Source of the DNA: Acidiferrimicrobium sp. IK
GTDB taxonomy: Bacteria; Actinomycetota; Acidimicrobiia; Acidimicrobiales; Palsa-688
Length of the DNA: 64,000 bases
NCBI RefSeq assembly: GCF_025499425.1
Contig: NZ_JAIMCB010000007.1
Span: forward strand, 1 to 64,000
Direction of reading: 5' to 3'
This document shows positions 39,473 to 48,518 of this stretch, piece by piece. The number at the start of each line of letters is the position of its first letter. Within the stretch, counting starts at the first letter, position 1. The notes under the pieces were generated by a model that did not search any database, was not told where the DNA came from, and saw only the letters and a list, made by a program, of their open reading frames with translations. The translations under genes and the position numbers were made by a program.

Positions 39473-41386
39473 ATGGACATCGACAACCAGACCAGCCGGT
39501 GGGCTTCCCACTCGGTCCTGTCGCTGTTGTTGAGGGCCGCGATCGTCCTCGTGCCTGCCGGTGTCGCGGTGGCCGTAGGGGCGGTGGCCAGCCATGTCGT
39601 GCCCGCGCCTTCCGGGCTGGGGCCGCGTCTGGCGTGGCTGGCGGTGCTCCTCTTGCTGTCGACCTTGCTGCTCGTCGTGGTGGACCGCCAGCTGCGGCGC
39701 CTGCTGCCTCTCGCCGTTCTCCTCAAGCTGAGCTTGGTCTTCCCCGATCGGGCGCCGTCGCGGTTTCGTTCCGCGATGCGGATGGGGTCCGCCCGCCAGA
39801 TCCAGGACCGCTTGGAGCAGGCCCGAGCCGGCGGGCGGCCGGGCGAGACGCTCGACGAGGCCGCGCTTCGCATCGTCGAGCTGGCCACCGCCCTGCGGGT
39901 CCATGACCGCCGCACCCGGGGCCACTCGGAGCGCGTCCGGGTGTACGCCGACATGCTCGGCGAGGAGCTCGGCCTCAGCCCCGATGACCGGTCCAAGCTG
40001 CACTGGGGGGCGTTGCTGCACGACATCGGCAAGCTCGGCGTCCCGACCCAGATCCTCAACAAGGCCGGGAAGCCGAGCGCCGACGAGTGGACGGTGCTGC
40101 GCGGCCATCCCATGGCGGGCAAGGAGATCCTGTCGCCGCTGGCGCCGTGGCTCGGCGAGTGGGCCTCCGCGGCGTGGGAGCATCACGAGCGGTGGGACGG
40201 AGCCGGCTACCCCCTGGGACTGGCCCGCGCTGACATCAGCGTCGCCGGGCGGATCGTCGCGGTGGCCGACGCGTTCGAAGTGATGACCGCCACCCGTTCC
40301 TACAAGAAGCCGATGTCGGCTGCGGAGGCCCGCCGGGAGCTGACCCGCTGCGCCGGCTCCCACTTCGACCCCGACGTCGTACGGGCCCTGCTCACCTTGT
40401 CGGTAGGCCGGCTCCGAGCCGCAATGGGCCCGATGACCTGGTTGGCGCAGCTGCCGCTGCTCGGCTGGACCGCGCCGGCGGGGATGCCGGCGACCATCGG
40501 CACCACGATCGCCGGAGTGGGGCGGACCATCGTGTTGGCCAGCGCCATCCACTCCGTGGTTCCCGCCGCGGTCGGCACCCTCGGACCGGTGGTCGAGGTG
40601 TCCGCCACAGCGCCGGCGGCCGCTCACACCTCCAGCGGCCATCCAGCTCCGGCGGTCACGACCGGCGCGGTCCGCGGCCAGCAGATCAGCCTCGACGCCC
40701 GGATCAACGCAGAGGTGGCGGGCGGCGCGGCGCCGACCGCCGGCGCCGGGTCGCTGGCGTCGACCGCCGGCGCCGGGTCGCTGGCGCCGACCGTAGCCCG
40801 CTCCGTCGCGGCGACAAGCTCGCCCGGCCAAGGCGGAGACGGGCACGCTTCGCCGCTCGGGCAGAGCAGCTCCGACGGCCCGGCGACGCAACCGGGCTCT
40901 GCGTCGGGCGCCGGCCGCTCGGAGGAAGCGTCTCCAGGCGTCCCGGCGAGCTCTGAGCGGTCCTCCCGTGGCGCGCAGCCGACGACCCCGTCGCAGTCAT
41001 CCAGCGGTGGCCACCCGACCCACCCTGTGACGCCCGGGGCCACCGACGGCGCTCCCGGCAACCGGCCCGACGCGCCCCCCGTCGGCCCACCTGCGTCCGC
41101 TGGCCCACCCGCGTCGGCCGGCGCTCCTGCGTCCGCTGGCGCTCCTGCGTCCGCTGGCGCTCCTGCGTCCGCCGGCCCACCCGCGTCGGCCGGTGCTCCT
41201 GCGTCCGCCGGCGCTCCGGTGAGTCATGGATCGCCTACGGTCGCCCCGTCCTCTCCGACCGCCGTCCCAGGCGCTGGCGCAGCGGCTAGTGGTAGCAGCG
41301 CGGCGGGGAACGGGCGCAGCTGGTCGGGGAGCGGTAATGGCGCCGGCCAGTCGAGCGGTACGCCCGGCGGGGTAGCCCACCCCTAG
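39473..41386 (+). CDS. Membrane HD-GYP domain protein with Pro/Ala/Ser-rich repeat tail
   Basis: A 637-residue protein. Two N-terminal membrane helices (about 17-40 and 48-72) are followed by a charged linker and the HD-GYP phosphodiesterase core (about 140-320). That core has HSERVRVYADMLGEEL, the HD motif in ALLHDIGKLGVP and the GYP motif in HHERWDGAGYP. HD-GYP enzymes degrade cyclic di-GMP. A third hydrophobic stretch (about 345-385) then leads into about 250 residues rich in Gly, Ser, Ala and Pro that would lie outside the cell. ATG 39473 is chosen for the first helix. The tail includes PASAG-type six-residue repeats. The combination of cytosolic enzyme and long external stalk is unusual. 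Confidence 0.85.
   Translation: MDIDNQTSRWASHSVLSLLLRAAIVLVPAGVAVAVGAVASHVVPAPSGLGPRLAWLAVLLLLSTLLLVVVDRQLRRLLPLAVLLKLSLVFPDRAPSRFRSAMRMGSARQIQDRLEQARAGGRPGETLDEAALRIVELATALRVHDRRTRGHSERVRVYADMLGEELGLSPDDRSKLHWGALLHDIGKLGVPTQILNKAGKPSADEWTVLRGHPMAGKEILSPLAPWLGEWASAAWEHHERWDGAGYPLGLARADISVAGRIVAVADAFEVMTATRSYKKPMSAAEARRELTRCAGSHFDPDVVRALLTLSVGRLRAAMGPMTWLAQLPLLGWTAPAGMPATIGTTIAGVGRTIVLASAIHSVVPAAVGTLGPVVEVSATAPAAAHTSSGHPAPAVTTGAVRGQQISLDARINAEVAGGAAPTAGAGSLASTAGAGSLAPTVARSVAATSSPGQGGDGHASPLGQSSSDGPATQPGSASGAGRSEEASPGVPASSERSSRGAQPTTPSQSSSGGHPTHPVTPGATDGAPGNRPDAPPVGPPASAGPPASAGAPASAGAPASAGAPASAGPPASAGAPASAGAPVSHGSPTVAPSSPTAVPGAGAAASGSSAAGNGRSWSGSGNGAGQSSGTPGGVAHP
41088..41220 (+). repeat. In-frame 18-base tandem repeats in the HD-GYP gene
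   Basis: About seven copies of an 18-base unit encode the hexapeptide PASAG(A/P). Third-position changes between copies (GCT/GCC, GCG/GCA-type variation) show some age. Each unit keeps the reading frame, so copy number can change without frameshift. The region forms part of the presumed external stalk. Confidence 0.8.
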
Positions 41387-41460
41387 CCCTCGCGAACGCG
41401 GACCACGAAAGGACCTTCGCCTCTGGGGCGCGCCGCCTCCGGGCGCCGATGCTCTTGGCC

Positions 41461-41934
41461 ATGTGCGACTACTGCGACTGTCGGGACGTGGCCCCCATCC
41501 GGGAGCTGTCGGAGGAGCACGACGCCATCGGCGTCATCGCAGCCCGGGTGCGCAGAGCCATCGGCGACGGCGATCATGCGGCGGCCGGGGCGGAGTTGCG
41601 CCAGCTGCAAGCCGCGCTGGCCCCCCACCTCCAGCGAGAGGAGGCGGGGATCTTCGCCCAGCTGGCCGCCCGGGACGGGTTCGCGTGGTACCTGAGCACG
41701 CTGATGGCCGACCACGCCTCGGCGCGCGCCGATCTGTTGGGGGTGGACCCGGACGGCGCAGGGTGGGACGGGCGGGTGCTGGCCGGCCTCGACGCCCTGG
41801 CCGAGCACATCAGCCTCGAGGAGTACGACCTGTTCCCGGCCAGCCGGATGATGATCGACGACCACGGCTGGGCCGAGGTCATCGCCGCCCACGAACGGCT
41901 GCGCCACGCCGCGGCCGCGCCCGCCGGCCGTTGA
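41461..41934 (+). CDS. Hemerythrin-domain protein with N-terminal Cys motif
   Basis: A 157-residue HHE protein beginning MCDYCDCRDVAPIRELSEEHDAIG. The CxxCxC leader precedes the four-helix bundle. Diiron ligands are likely His in SEEHDAIG, His and Glu in APHLQREEAGIF, His in LMADHASARA, and His and Glu in LAEHISLEEYDLFP. ATG 41461 is preferred to 41449 because the Cys leader is a recurrent start in these proteins. It lies beside RIC and the nitrate reductase genes, so nitric oxide or oxygen binding is likely. The convergent RIC gene ends 24 bases away. Confidence 0.85.
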   Translation: MCDYCDCRDVAPIRELSEEHDAIGVIAARVRRAIGDGDHAAAGAELRQLQAALAPHLQREEAGIFAQLAARDGFAWYLSTLMADHASARADLLGVDPDGAGWDGRVLAGLDALAEHISLEEYDLFPASRMMIDDHGWAEVIAAHERLRHAAAAPAGR

Positions 41935-41957
41935 GCCAGGCGGTTCCCGCAGCCCGC

Positions 41958-42671
41958 TCAGCGTGTGGCGGTAGCGCCGACCGAGGAGGCCTCGAGGTCC
42001 CGGGCCGCGGGGAACAGCACCGAGTTTTCCTTGAGCACGTGGAGGTGGGTGTCAGCCTCCAGGTGGGCGAGGCGCTGGTAGAGCAGCCGGTAGCTGGCGC
42101 AGCCGTCCTCGGGGACCTGGTACCCGCCGGTGCGGCCCCGCAGCTCGCCGAGCAGCTCTCCGACGGTCTCGTGCTCGGCGGTCATGACCGCGATCGGGTT
42201 GGCGATCGTCCCGAACCCGAAAGTCGCAGGCCCCGCTGCGAGCGCCTCGATGGCAGGGAACAACACCCGGTCCTCCTTCGCCATGTGCGGGAGCAGGTCG
42301 TCGCTCAGGGCGGTGACGAGCCGGTCGACCTCGACCAGCTCGGGGTGGCGGCCGGCGTGGACCCCGGCGACCTTGGCCGCCAGGGCGACCAGCTCGGGCA
42401 GCTCGCTTTGGAGGTAGTCGTGGTGGACGGCCTGGATGTGGCGGGCCAGCTGCGAGGGTCCGTAGCCCGCCCAGTCTGCGCTCGGGGCGGTCACGGTCGT
42501 CTCCAGCGCCGCGGTGGCCTCGGCCAGCGGGACGCCGGCGGCCGAGCAGGCCTCAGCCAGCGTGGCTTCGCCGTGGCAGCAGAAGTCCAGACCGAGCCGG
42601 TCGAGGGTGGTGGCCAGTGCGGGGTTGGCCAGGATCAGCTGCTCGAGGGATGTGTCGGCGGGGACCGGCAT
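41958..42671 (-). CDS. ytfE: RIC/YtfE-type di-iron protein for repair of iron centres
   Basis: A 237-residue ScdA/YtfE-family protein. The N-terminal ScdA_N domain has LDRLGLDFCCHGEATLAEACSAAGV with the CC motif. The hemerythrin domain has His in ARHIQAVHHDYL, HMAKEDRVLFPAIEAL, MTAEHETVGELL and HLHVLKENSVLFPAARDLE. It restores Fe-S clusters damaged by nitric oxide. ATG 42671 is used, with AAGG upstream; longer frames cross the regulator gene. It lies 15 bases after the HTH regulator on the same strand, so the two form an operon divergent from narK. Confidence 0.9.
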   Translation of the reverse strand: MPVPADTSLEQLILANPALATTLDRLGLDFCCHGEATLAEACSAAGVPLAEATAALETTVTAPSADWAGYGPSQLARHIQAVHHDYLQSELPELVALAAKVAGVHAGRHPELVEVDRLVTALSDDLLPHMAKEDRVLFPAIEALAAGPATFGFGTIANPIAVMTAEHETVGELLGELRGRTGGYQVPEDGCASYRLLYQRLAHLEADTHLHVLKENSVLFPAARDLEASSVGATATR

Positions 42672-42685
42672 GGGGGTGCCTTCTT

Positions 42686-43435
42686 TCAGTTGGTGTTCAC
42701 GGTCGGGTCGGGAGTGTCGGTCAGGTGGACCACGCACAGCAGCGGGTCGGACTGCACCAGGGGATCCAGACCGGCCACCGCTACCGGTGCGCCGAGGGCC
42801 TGGAAGGTCTGTCGGAGCATCCCGAGATGAACGCCGCAGACCACCGCGCGCTGCTCGCGGGCCAGCTCCGCGAACGGGCAGCGTCGCAACAGGATCCGCT
42901 TGTCGTCGGCGACAGGCGAGAAACCCAGGCGCTCCATGATCCCGGTTACCGCGTCGACCGCTTGGGCCGCGTCGACCCCGCCCACGGGGAGCCCGGCGCC
43001 GCTGACCGCCGCGCTCCAGCGCCGGCCGGCCCGCTCCGCTTCCGCTGCGGGGTCCGGCGCGCTGGCCAGCTGCGCCGCCAGGACCCGGGCCAGCTCCCGG
43101 TAGTCGGCGTCGTCTTGAGCCTCGACGCTGTCGGGTGGCGTAGGCCCGCCAGCGGTCGTCACCCTCGAGTACAACACCCGCGGCCGGCCCGGCTGGGTCC
43201 GGTCCTCACTGGCCCTCTCGACCAGGCCGGCGTCGGTCAGCTGCTCGAGGTGGACCCGGGCGGTGTTGCGGTGCAGACCCACCAGCTGGCCTGCCTCAGC
43301 CGCGTCGAGCGGCCTGGCGGCCGCCGAGAGGGCCTCTAGGAGCTCCACCCGGCTGTCAGCGGCCAGCGCTTTGCGGGTCACCGAATCAGAGATGTGCCCT
43401 ACGCCACGGCCAGCCACCCTTGAAGTATGGCTCAT
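42686..43435 (-). CDS. HTH regulator with candidate Fe-S cysteines (COG2345/SufR-like)
   Basis: A 249-residue regulator. The winged helix (residues 25-95) includes RVELLEALSAAARPLDAAEAGQLVGLHRNTARVHLEQLTDAGLVERA. The C-terminal domain holds Cys186 (RRCPFAEL), Cys200 (AVVCGVHLG) and Cys234 (PLLCVVHL), as in cluster-binding regulators of the SufR type. ATG 43435 is the first start inside the gap to the divergent narK. The location suggests a nitric-oxide-, oxygen- or iron-responsive switch for ytfE and narK-narGHJI. A cluster is inferred, not shown. Confidence 0.82.
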   Translation of the reverse strand: MSHTSRVAGRGVGHISDSVTRKALAADSRVELLEALSAAARPLDAAEAGQLVGLHRNTARVHLEQLTDAGLVERASEDRTQPGRPRVLYSRVTTAGGPTPPDSVEAQDDADYRELARVLAAQLASAPDPAAEAERAGRRWSAAVSGAGLPVGGVDAAQAVDAVTGIMERLGFSPVADDKRILLRRCPFAELAREQRAVVCGVHLGMLRQTFQALGAPVAVAGLDPLVQSDPLLCVVHLTDTPDPTVNTN

Positions 43436-43498
43436 GACCATGTTAAAAACAATCGATACGAGGAATATTCCCATGACCGCATTCGAGAAGAAGGAACG

Positions 43499-44728
43499 AT
43501 GACCCCCTCACCCGCCCCCCAAGTCAAGGCCTCGACCGCCGCAGTGATGCTGGCGTTGGCCACCGTCGGGTTCACCGTCAACTTCTGGGCGTGGGCCCTC
43601 CTCAGCCCGCTCGGAGCCACCTACCGCAAGTCGTTCCATCTCAGCTCCTTCGAGCAGGCGTTCCTCGTCGCCATCCCGGTCCTGGTCGGCTCGCTCGGCC
43701 GGATCCCCGTCGGGGCGCTCACCGACCGCTTCGGGGCGCGGATCATGTTCCCCCTCATCACCGCCTTGACCATCGCCCCTGTCGTGTTCATCGGCTCCTC
43801 GGGTGACAGCTACGTCAAGGTGGTCGCCGCCGGCTTCTTCCTCGGGCTGGCCGGGACGGTGTTCGCCATCGGCATCCCGATGGTCAACGCCTGGTTCGGC
43901 GCCGCCAAGCGCGGCCTGGCGCTCGGGATCTTCGGGATCGGGATGGGCGGCACCGCCATCTCCGCGCTCAGCACCGTCAAGCTGGCCGACCACCACGGCC
44001 GGGCGTTCCCCTTCTACCTCGCCGCCGCGGCCCTCGCCGCCTACGCGATCCTCTCCGCCGTTTTGCTCCGCGACGCCCCCGGGCGGACCCCGGTCACCGC
44101 AGGGATGTGGGCCCGCACCGCCTCCGCCATGCGGCTCAGGGTCACGGTGCAGCTGTCGTTTCTCTACTCGGTCGGCTTCGGCGGCTTCGTGGCCTTCAGC
44201 GTCTACCTGCCGACGTTGTTGAAGACCTCCTACGGCCTGTCGCCGGGATCCGCCTCTGACCGCGCTGCGGGGTTCGTACTGGTCGCGGTGGTCATGCGCC
44301 CCGTCGGCGGATGGCTCTCCGACCGGTTCCACCCGATCCCGGTGCTCATCGCCAGCTTCGCGGCGGTGGCCGCCCTGGCCCTGGTGGTCGCCACCCACCT
44401 GGCCCTGGTCCCCGGCGCCACCGCGTGCTTCTTGGCCATGGCCGCCGGGCTGGGCGCCGCGGCCGGCGCGTGCTTCGCCCTGGTCGCCAAGGTCACGCCC
44501 GCCGACAAGGTGGGCGCGGTCACCGGGGTGGTCGGCGCCGCCGGCGGGCTCGGGGGCTTCCTCCCTCCGCTGGTGATGGGCGCGGTCTACGGCTGGACCC
44601 ACAGTTACGCCATCGGCTTCGTCCTGCTCGCCGCGGTCGCGGCGGCCGCCGCGCTCTACACCGGCCAGGCGATGCTCCAAGCCGGCCAGGACCGGGCGGC
44701 GACGGTGGCGCTGCCCTTCGCGGCGTGA
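43499..44728 (+). CDS. narK: NarK-family nitrate/nitrite transporter (NarK1-like MFS)
   Basis: A 409-residue MFS protein with 12 helices. The NarK nitrate signatures are GIFGIGMGGTAISALSTVKL (first) and GVVGAAGGLGGFLPPLVMGAVY (second), and FTVNFWAWALLSPLGATYRK contains the substrate Arg region. ATG 43499 has GAAGGA upstream. It lies 88 bases before narG and diverges from the regulator at 42686-43435. It probably brings in nitrate, perhaps with protons, for respiration. Confidence 0.9.
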   Translation: MTPSPAPQVKASTAAVMLALATVGFTVNFWAWALLSPLGATYRKSFHLSSFEQAFLVAIPVLVGSLGRIPVGALTDRFGARIMFPLITALTIAPVVFIGSSGDSYVKVVAAGFFLGLAGTVFAIGIPMVNAWFGAAKRGLALGIFGIGMGGTAISALSTVKLADHHGRAFPFYLAAAALAAYAILSAVLLRDAPGRTPVTAGMWARTASAMRLRVTVQLSFLYSVGFGGFVAFSVYLPTLLKTSYGLSPGSASDRAAGFVLVAVVMRPVGGWLSDRFHPIPVLIASFAAVAALALVVATHLALVPGATACFLAMAAGLGAAAGACFALVAKVTPADKVGAVTGVVGAAGGLGGFLPPLVMGAVYGWTHSYAIGFVLLAAVAAAAALYTGQAMLQAGQDRAATVALPFAA

Positions 44729-44816
44729 CCCGCCGGACCCGCCGCCGCGCCCGGCCGCCTAGGTTGGCCGGCGCGGCGATGCATCTGACACCGACGGGCC
44801 GCGCCCGGGAGACGAC

Positions 44817-47800
44817 GTGACTTCAGTAGAGGACCAGCCCTCCGGCGCCACCGAAGGCCGGATGGATCCGTTGACCGAGACGCTCGTGCGGGCCGGACGG
44901 TACTTCCGGCCCGGCGACGTCTCCCAGGACCTGCGCACCATCACCCGGGTCGGGGGCCGGGAGGCCGACTCCTTCTACCGGGACCGATGGAGCCACGACA
45001 AGGTGGTCCGCTCCACCCACGGGGTCAACTGCACCGGCTCGTGCTCCTGGAAGGTGTACGTCAAAGACGGCATCATCACCTGGGAGTCCCAGCAGACCGA
45101 CTACCCCTCCGTCGGCCCGGACCGGCCCGAGTACGAGCCGCGGGGCTGCCCTCGAGGGGCGGCGTTCTCCTGGTACACGTACTCTCCGACCCGGGTCCGC
45201 TACCCCTACATCCGGGGAGTCCTCCTCGAGATGTTCCGTGAAGCCCGCCACCGCCTCGGCGATCCGGTCGCGGCGTGGGCCGAGATCACCTCCGACCCCG
45301 ACAAGCGCGCCGCGTACGTCACCGCTCGGGGCACCGGCGGCTTCGTGCGGGCCACCTGGGAGGACGCGGTGGACCTGGTCGCGGCCGCCCACGTCCACAC
45401 CATCGCCTCCTACGGACCGGACCGCATCGCTGGGTTCTCGCCGATCCCGGCGATGTCGATGGTCTCCCACGCCGTCGGCGCCCGGTTCATGAGCCTGATC
45501 GGCGCGCCCATGCTCTCCTTCTACGACTGGTACGCCGACTTGCCGGTCGCCTCCCCGCAGGTGTTCGGCGACCAGACCGACGTCCCCGAGTCGGGGGACT
45601 GGTGGGACGCGTCGTACCTGATCATGTGGGGGTCGAACGTCCCCGTCACCAGGACCCCCGACGCCCACTGGATGGTCGAGGCTCGCTACCGGGGTCAGAA
45701 GGTCATCGCGGTGTCCCCGGACTACGCCGACAACGTCAAGTTCGCCGACGAGTGGCTGGCCGCCCAGCCCGGCACCGACGGCGCGTTGGCCGTGGCCATG
45801 GGGCACGTCATCTTGAAGGAGTTCTTCGTCGACCGCCAGACCCCGGCGTTCGAGGACTACGTGCGCAGCTACACCGACCTGCCGTTCCTGGTGGAGCTGG
45901 TCGAGCGCGACGGGCAGTGGCTGCCGGGCAAGTTCCTCACCGCCGCGGACATCGGTGACAGCTCGCAGCACGCGGAGTGGAAGACCGTCCTGCTGGACGC
46001 GGCCACCGGATCGGCGGTGGTGCCCAACGGGTCGCTCGGGTTCCGCTACGGGGAGGAAGGCGAGGGCCGCTGGAACCTGGACCTCGGCGACACCGTCCCG
46101 CTGCTCAGCGCCTACCAGGAGGGCGGTGACACGAGGACCGTCGCGCTGCCCCGCTTCGACGACCCGGCCGGCCCGGCGGTGATGGAGCGTGGAGTCCCGG
46201 TCCGCACCGTCGAGGGGCGGACCGTCACCACCGTGTTCGACCTGCTCCTGGCGGCCTACGGCGTGGCCCGGCCCGGGCTTCCCGGTCAGTGGCCGTCCGG
46301 CTACGACGACGGCTCCGAGCCCGGCACCCCGGCATGGCAGGAGCCGATCACGTCGGTGCCGGCCGCCACCGCGGCGCGCATCGCCCGGGAGTTCGCGGCC
46401 AACGCCGAGGTATCCGGTGGGCGATCGATGATCATCATGGGGGCCGGCACCAACCACTGGTTCCACTCCGACACCATCTACCGGGCGTTCCTGGCGCTGG
46501 TCACCCTGACCGGCTGCCAGGGCCGCAACGGCGGCGGGTGGGCCCACTACGTCGGCCAGGAGAAGGTCCGGCCGCTCACCGGCCACGCCCAGATGGCCAC
46601 CGCCGCCGACTGGCAGCGACCGGCCCGCACGATGATCGGCACCGCGTTCTTCTACCTGGCCACCGACCAGTGGCGCTACGACCCCTTCACCGCGGACGCC
46701 ACCGCGTCGCCGCTGGCGTCGGGATCGCTGCAGGGAAAGTCCACCGTGGACGTCATCGCCACCTCGGCCCGCCTCGGGTGGATGCCGTCGTACCCGACCT
46801 TCGACCGCAACCCGCTCGGACTGGCGGACCGGGCCGAGAGCTCCGGGCGCAGCGTCGAGCAGTTCGTCACCGACGAGATCGGAGCCGGGCGGCTCAAGTT
46901 CGCCTGCGAGGACCCCGACGCCCCCGAGAACTGGCCCCGCATCCTCACCGTCTGGCGGGCCAACCTCCTCGGGTCCTCGGCGAAGGGCAACGAATACTTT
47001 CTCCGCCACCTCATCGGCGCCGACTCCTCCGTCCGGGCGGCGGAGACCCCCGAAGCGGACCGCCCCGAGGACGTGACGTGGCGGGACCAGGCGCCGACCG
47101 GCAAGCTGGACCTGCTGCTGTCGCTCGACTTTCGGATGACCTCCACGACGCTGTTCTCCGACGTCGTCCTCCCGGCGGCCACCTGGTACGAGAAGCACGA
47201 CCTGTCCTCCACGGACATGCACCCCTTCGTCCACGCGTTCACCCCGGCGATCAGCCCGCCGTGGCAGACCCGCACCGACTTCGACGCGTTCAGCGCCGTC
47301 GCGGCCCGCTTCAGCCAACTCGCGGAGGACCATCTCGGGGTGCGCCGCGACGTGGTCGCGGTGCCCCTCACCCACGACACCCCAGACGAGATGGCCACCC
47401 CGCACGGCGTGGTGGACGACTGGAGGGTCGAGGGCACGACCCCGGTACCAGGCCGCAACTTCCCCAAGCTGGTGGTCGTCGAGCGGGACTACCCGAACGT
47501 CGCGGCCAAGCTGGCTGCCCTCGGGCCGCTCGCCGAGCGGCTGGGTGCCACGACCAAAGGCGTCACCTTCGAGCTCGGCGCCGCGGTGCAGTACCTGGCC
47601 GCCAAGAACGGCCGGACGGTCGGCGGAGTCGCCGACGGCCGGCCGTTGCTGGCCCGCGACCAGCACATGTGCGAGGCCATCCTGGCCCTGTCGGGCACCA
47701 CCAACGGGCAGCTCGCGGTGCAGGGGTTCAAGGCCCTCGAGCGGCGCACCGGTGTCCGTCTCGCCGACCTGGCCGCCGAGCACGAAGGCAAGCAGATCAC

Positions 47801-48518
47801 CTTCGCCGACACCCAGTCCCGGCCCACACCGGTCATCACCTCCCCGGAGTGGTCCGGCTCCGAGCACGGAGGCCGGCGCTACAGCGCGTTTGTGATCAAC
47901 GTCGAACGGCTCAAACCGTGGCACACCCTCACCGGCCGGCAGCACTTCTACCTCGACCACGACTGGATGGCCGAGGTCGGCGAGCAGCTGCCGGTGTTCC
48001 GGCCGCCGCTCGACATGCACCAGCTCTTCGGTGAGCCGCGCATCGGGGCGATGGGGGAGCTGGGCGTGACCGTCCGGTACCTGACGCCGCACTCGAAGTG
48101 GTCGATCCACTCCGAGTACCAAGACAACCTGCTGATGCTGTCGCTGTCGCGTGGCGGCCCGACCATCTGGATGAGCCCGGCGGACGCCGAGAGGATCTCC
48201 GTCTCCGACAACGAATGGATCGAGGCGGTCAACCGCAACGGCGTCATCGTCGCCCGGGCCATCGTCTCCCACCGCATGCCCGAAGGGACCGTGTACATGT
48301 ACCACGCCCAGGAACGGGTGGTCGACGTGCCGCTCGCCGAGACCACCGGCAAAAGGGGAGGGATCCACAACTCCGGGACGCGGCTTTTGATCAAGCCGTC
48401 CCACCTGATCGGCGGCTACGCCCAGCTGTCGTACGCCTTCAACTACCTCGGGCCGACCGGCAACCAACGCGACGAGGTCACCGTGATCCGCCGCCGCGGC
48501 CAGGAAGTGACCTACTGA
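44817..48518 (+). CDS. narG: Respiratory nitrate reductase, alpha subunit
   Basis: A 1233-residue Mo-bisMGD enzyme, the normal NarG length. The FS0 cluster ligands His68, Cys72 and Cys76 (THGVNCTGSC) and a Cys in PRGCPRG are present. The Mo-ligand Asp lies in FYDWYADLPVASPQ, with QTDVPESGDWW after it. There is no twin-arginine leader, so in this form the active site faces the cytoplasm. GTG 44817 is the start. The stop overlaps the narH ATG (TGATG). NarG reduces nitrate to nitrite with electrons from NarHI. No GlnR-type box was seen upstream. Confidence 0.96.
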   Translation: MTSVEDQPSGATEGRMDPLTETLVRAGRYFRPGDVSQDLRTITRVGGREADSFYRDRWSHDKVVRSTHGVNCTGSCSWKVYVKDGIITWESQQTDYPSVGPDRPEYEPRGCPRGAAFSWYTYSPTRVRYPYIRGVLLEMFREARHRLGDPVAAWAEITSDPDKRAAYVTARGTGGFVRATWEDAVDLVAAAHVHTIASYGPDRIAGFSPIPAMSMVSHAVGARFMSLIGAPMLSFYDWYADLPVASPQVFGDQTDVPESGDWWDASYLIMWGSNVPVTRTPDAHWMVEARYRGQKVIAVSPDYADNVKFADEWLAAQPGTDGALAVAMGHVILKEFFVDRQTPAFEDYVRSYTDLPFLVELVERDGQWLPGKFLTAADIGDSSQHAEWKTVLLDAATGSAVVPNGSLGFRYGEEGEGRWNLDLGDTVPLLSAYQEGGDTRTVALPRFDDPAGPAVMERGVPVRTVEGRTVTTVFDLLLAAYGVARPGLPGQWPSGYDDGSEPGTPAWQEPITSVPAATAARIAREFAANAEVSGGRSMIIMGAGTNHWFHSDTIYRAFLALVTLTGCQGRNGGGWAHYVGQEKVRPLTGHAQMATAADWQRPARTMIGTAFFYLATDQWRYDPFTADATASPLASGSLQGKSTVDVIATSARLGWMPSYPTFDRNPLGLADRAESSGRSVEQFVTDEIGAGRLKFACEDPDAPENWPRILTVWRANLLGSSAKGNEYFLRHLIGADSSVRAAETPEADRPEDVTWRDQAPTGKLDLLLSLDFRMTSTTLFSDVVLPAATWYEKHDLSSTDMHPFVHAFTPAISPPWQTRTDFDAFSAVAARFSQLAEDHLGVRRDVVAVPLTHDTPDEMATPHGVVDDWRVEGTTPVPGRNFPKLVVVERDYPNVAAKLAALGPLAERLGATTKGVTFELGAAVQYLAAKNGRTVGGVADGRPLLARDQHMCEAILALSGTTNGQLAVQGFKALERRTGVRLADLAAEHEGKQITFADTQSRPTPVITSPEWSGSEHGGRRYSAFVINVERLKPWHTLTGRQHFYLDHDWMAEVGEQLPVFRPPLDMHQLFGEPRIGAMGELGVTVRYLTPHSKWSIHSEYQDNLLMLSLSRGGPTIWMSPADAERISVSDNEWIEAVNRNGVIVARAIVSHRMPEGTVYMYHAQERVVDVPLAETTGKRGGIHNSGTRLLIKPSHLIGGYAQLSYAFNYLGPTGNQRDEVTVIRRRGQEVTY

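Noticed and set aside
41088..41220. Tandem repeats as a CRISPR array
   Set aside because: The units are contiguous 18-mers without spacers and stay in the HD-GYP reading frame.
44823..48467. 1,214-codon open frame antisense to narG
   Set aside because: It mirrors narG codon bias in GC-rich DNA; its translation is His/Gly/Arg/Val-rich without any domain, and narG itself is unmistakable.
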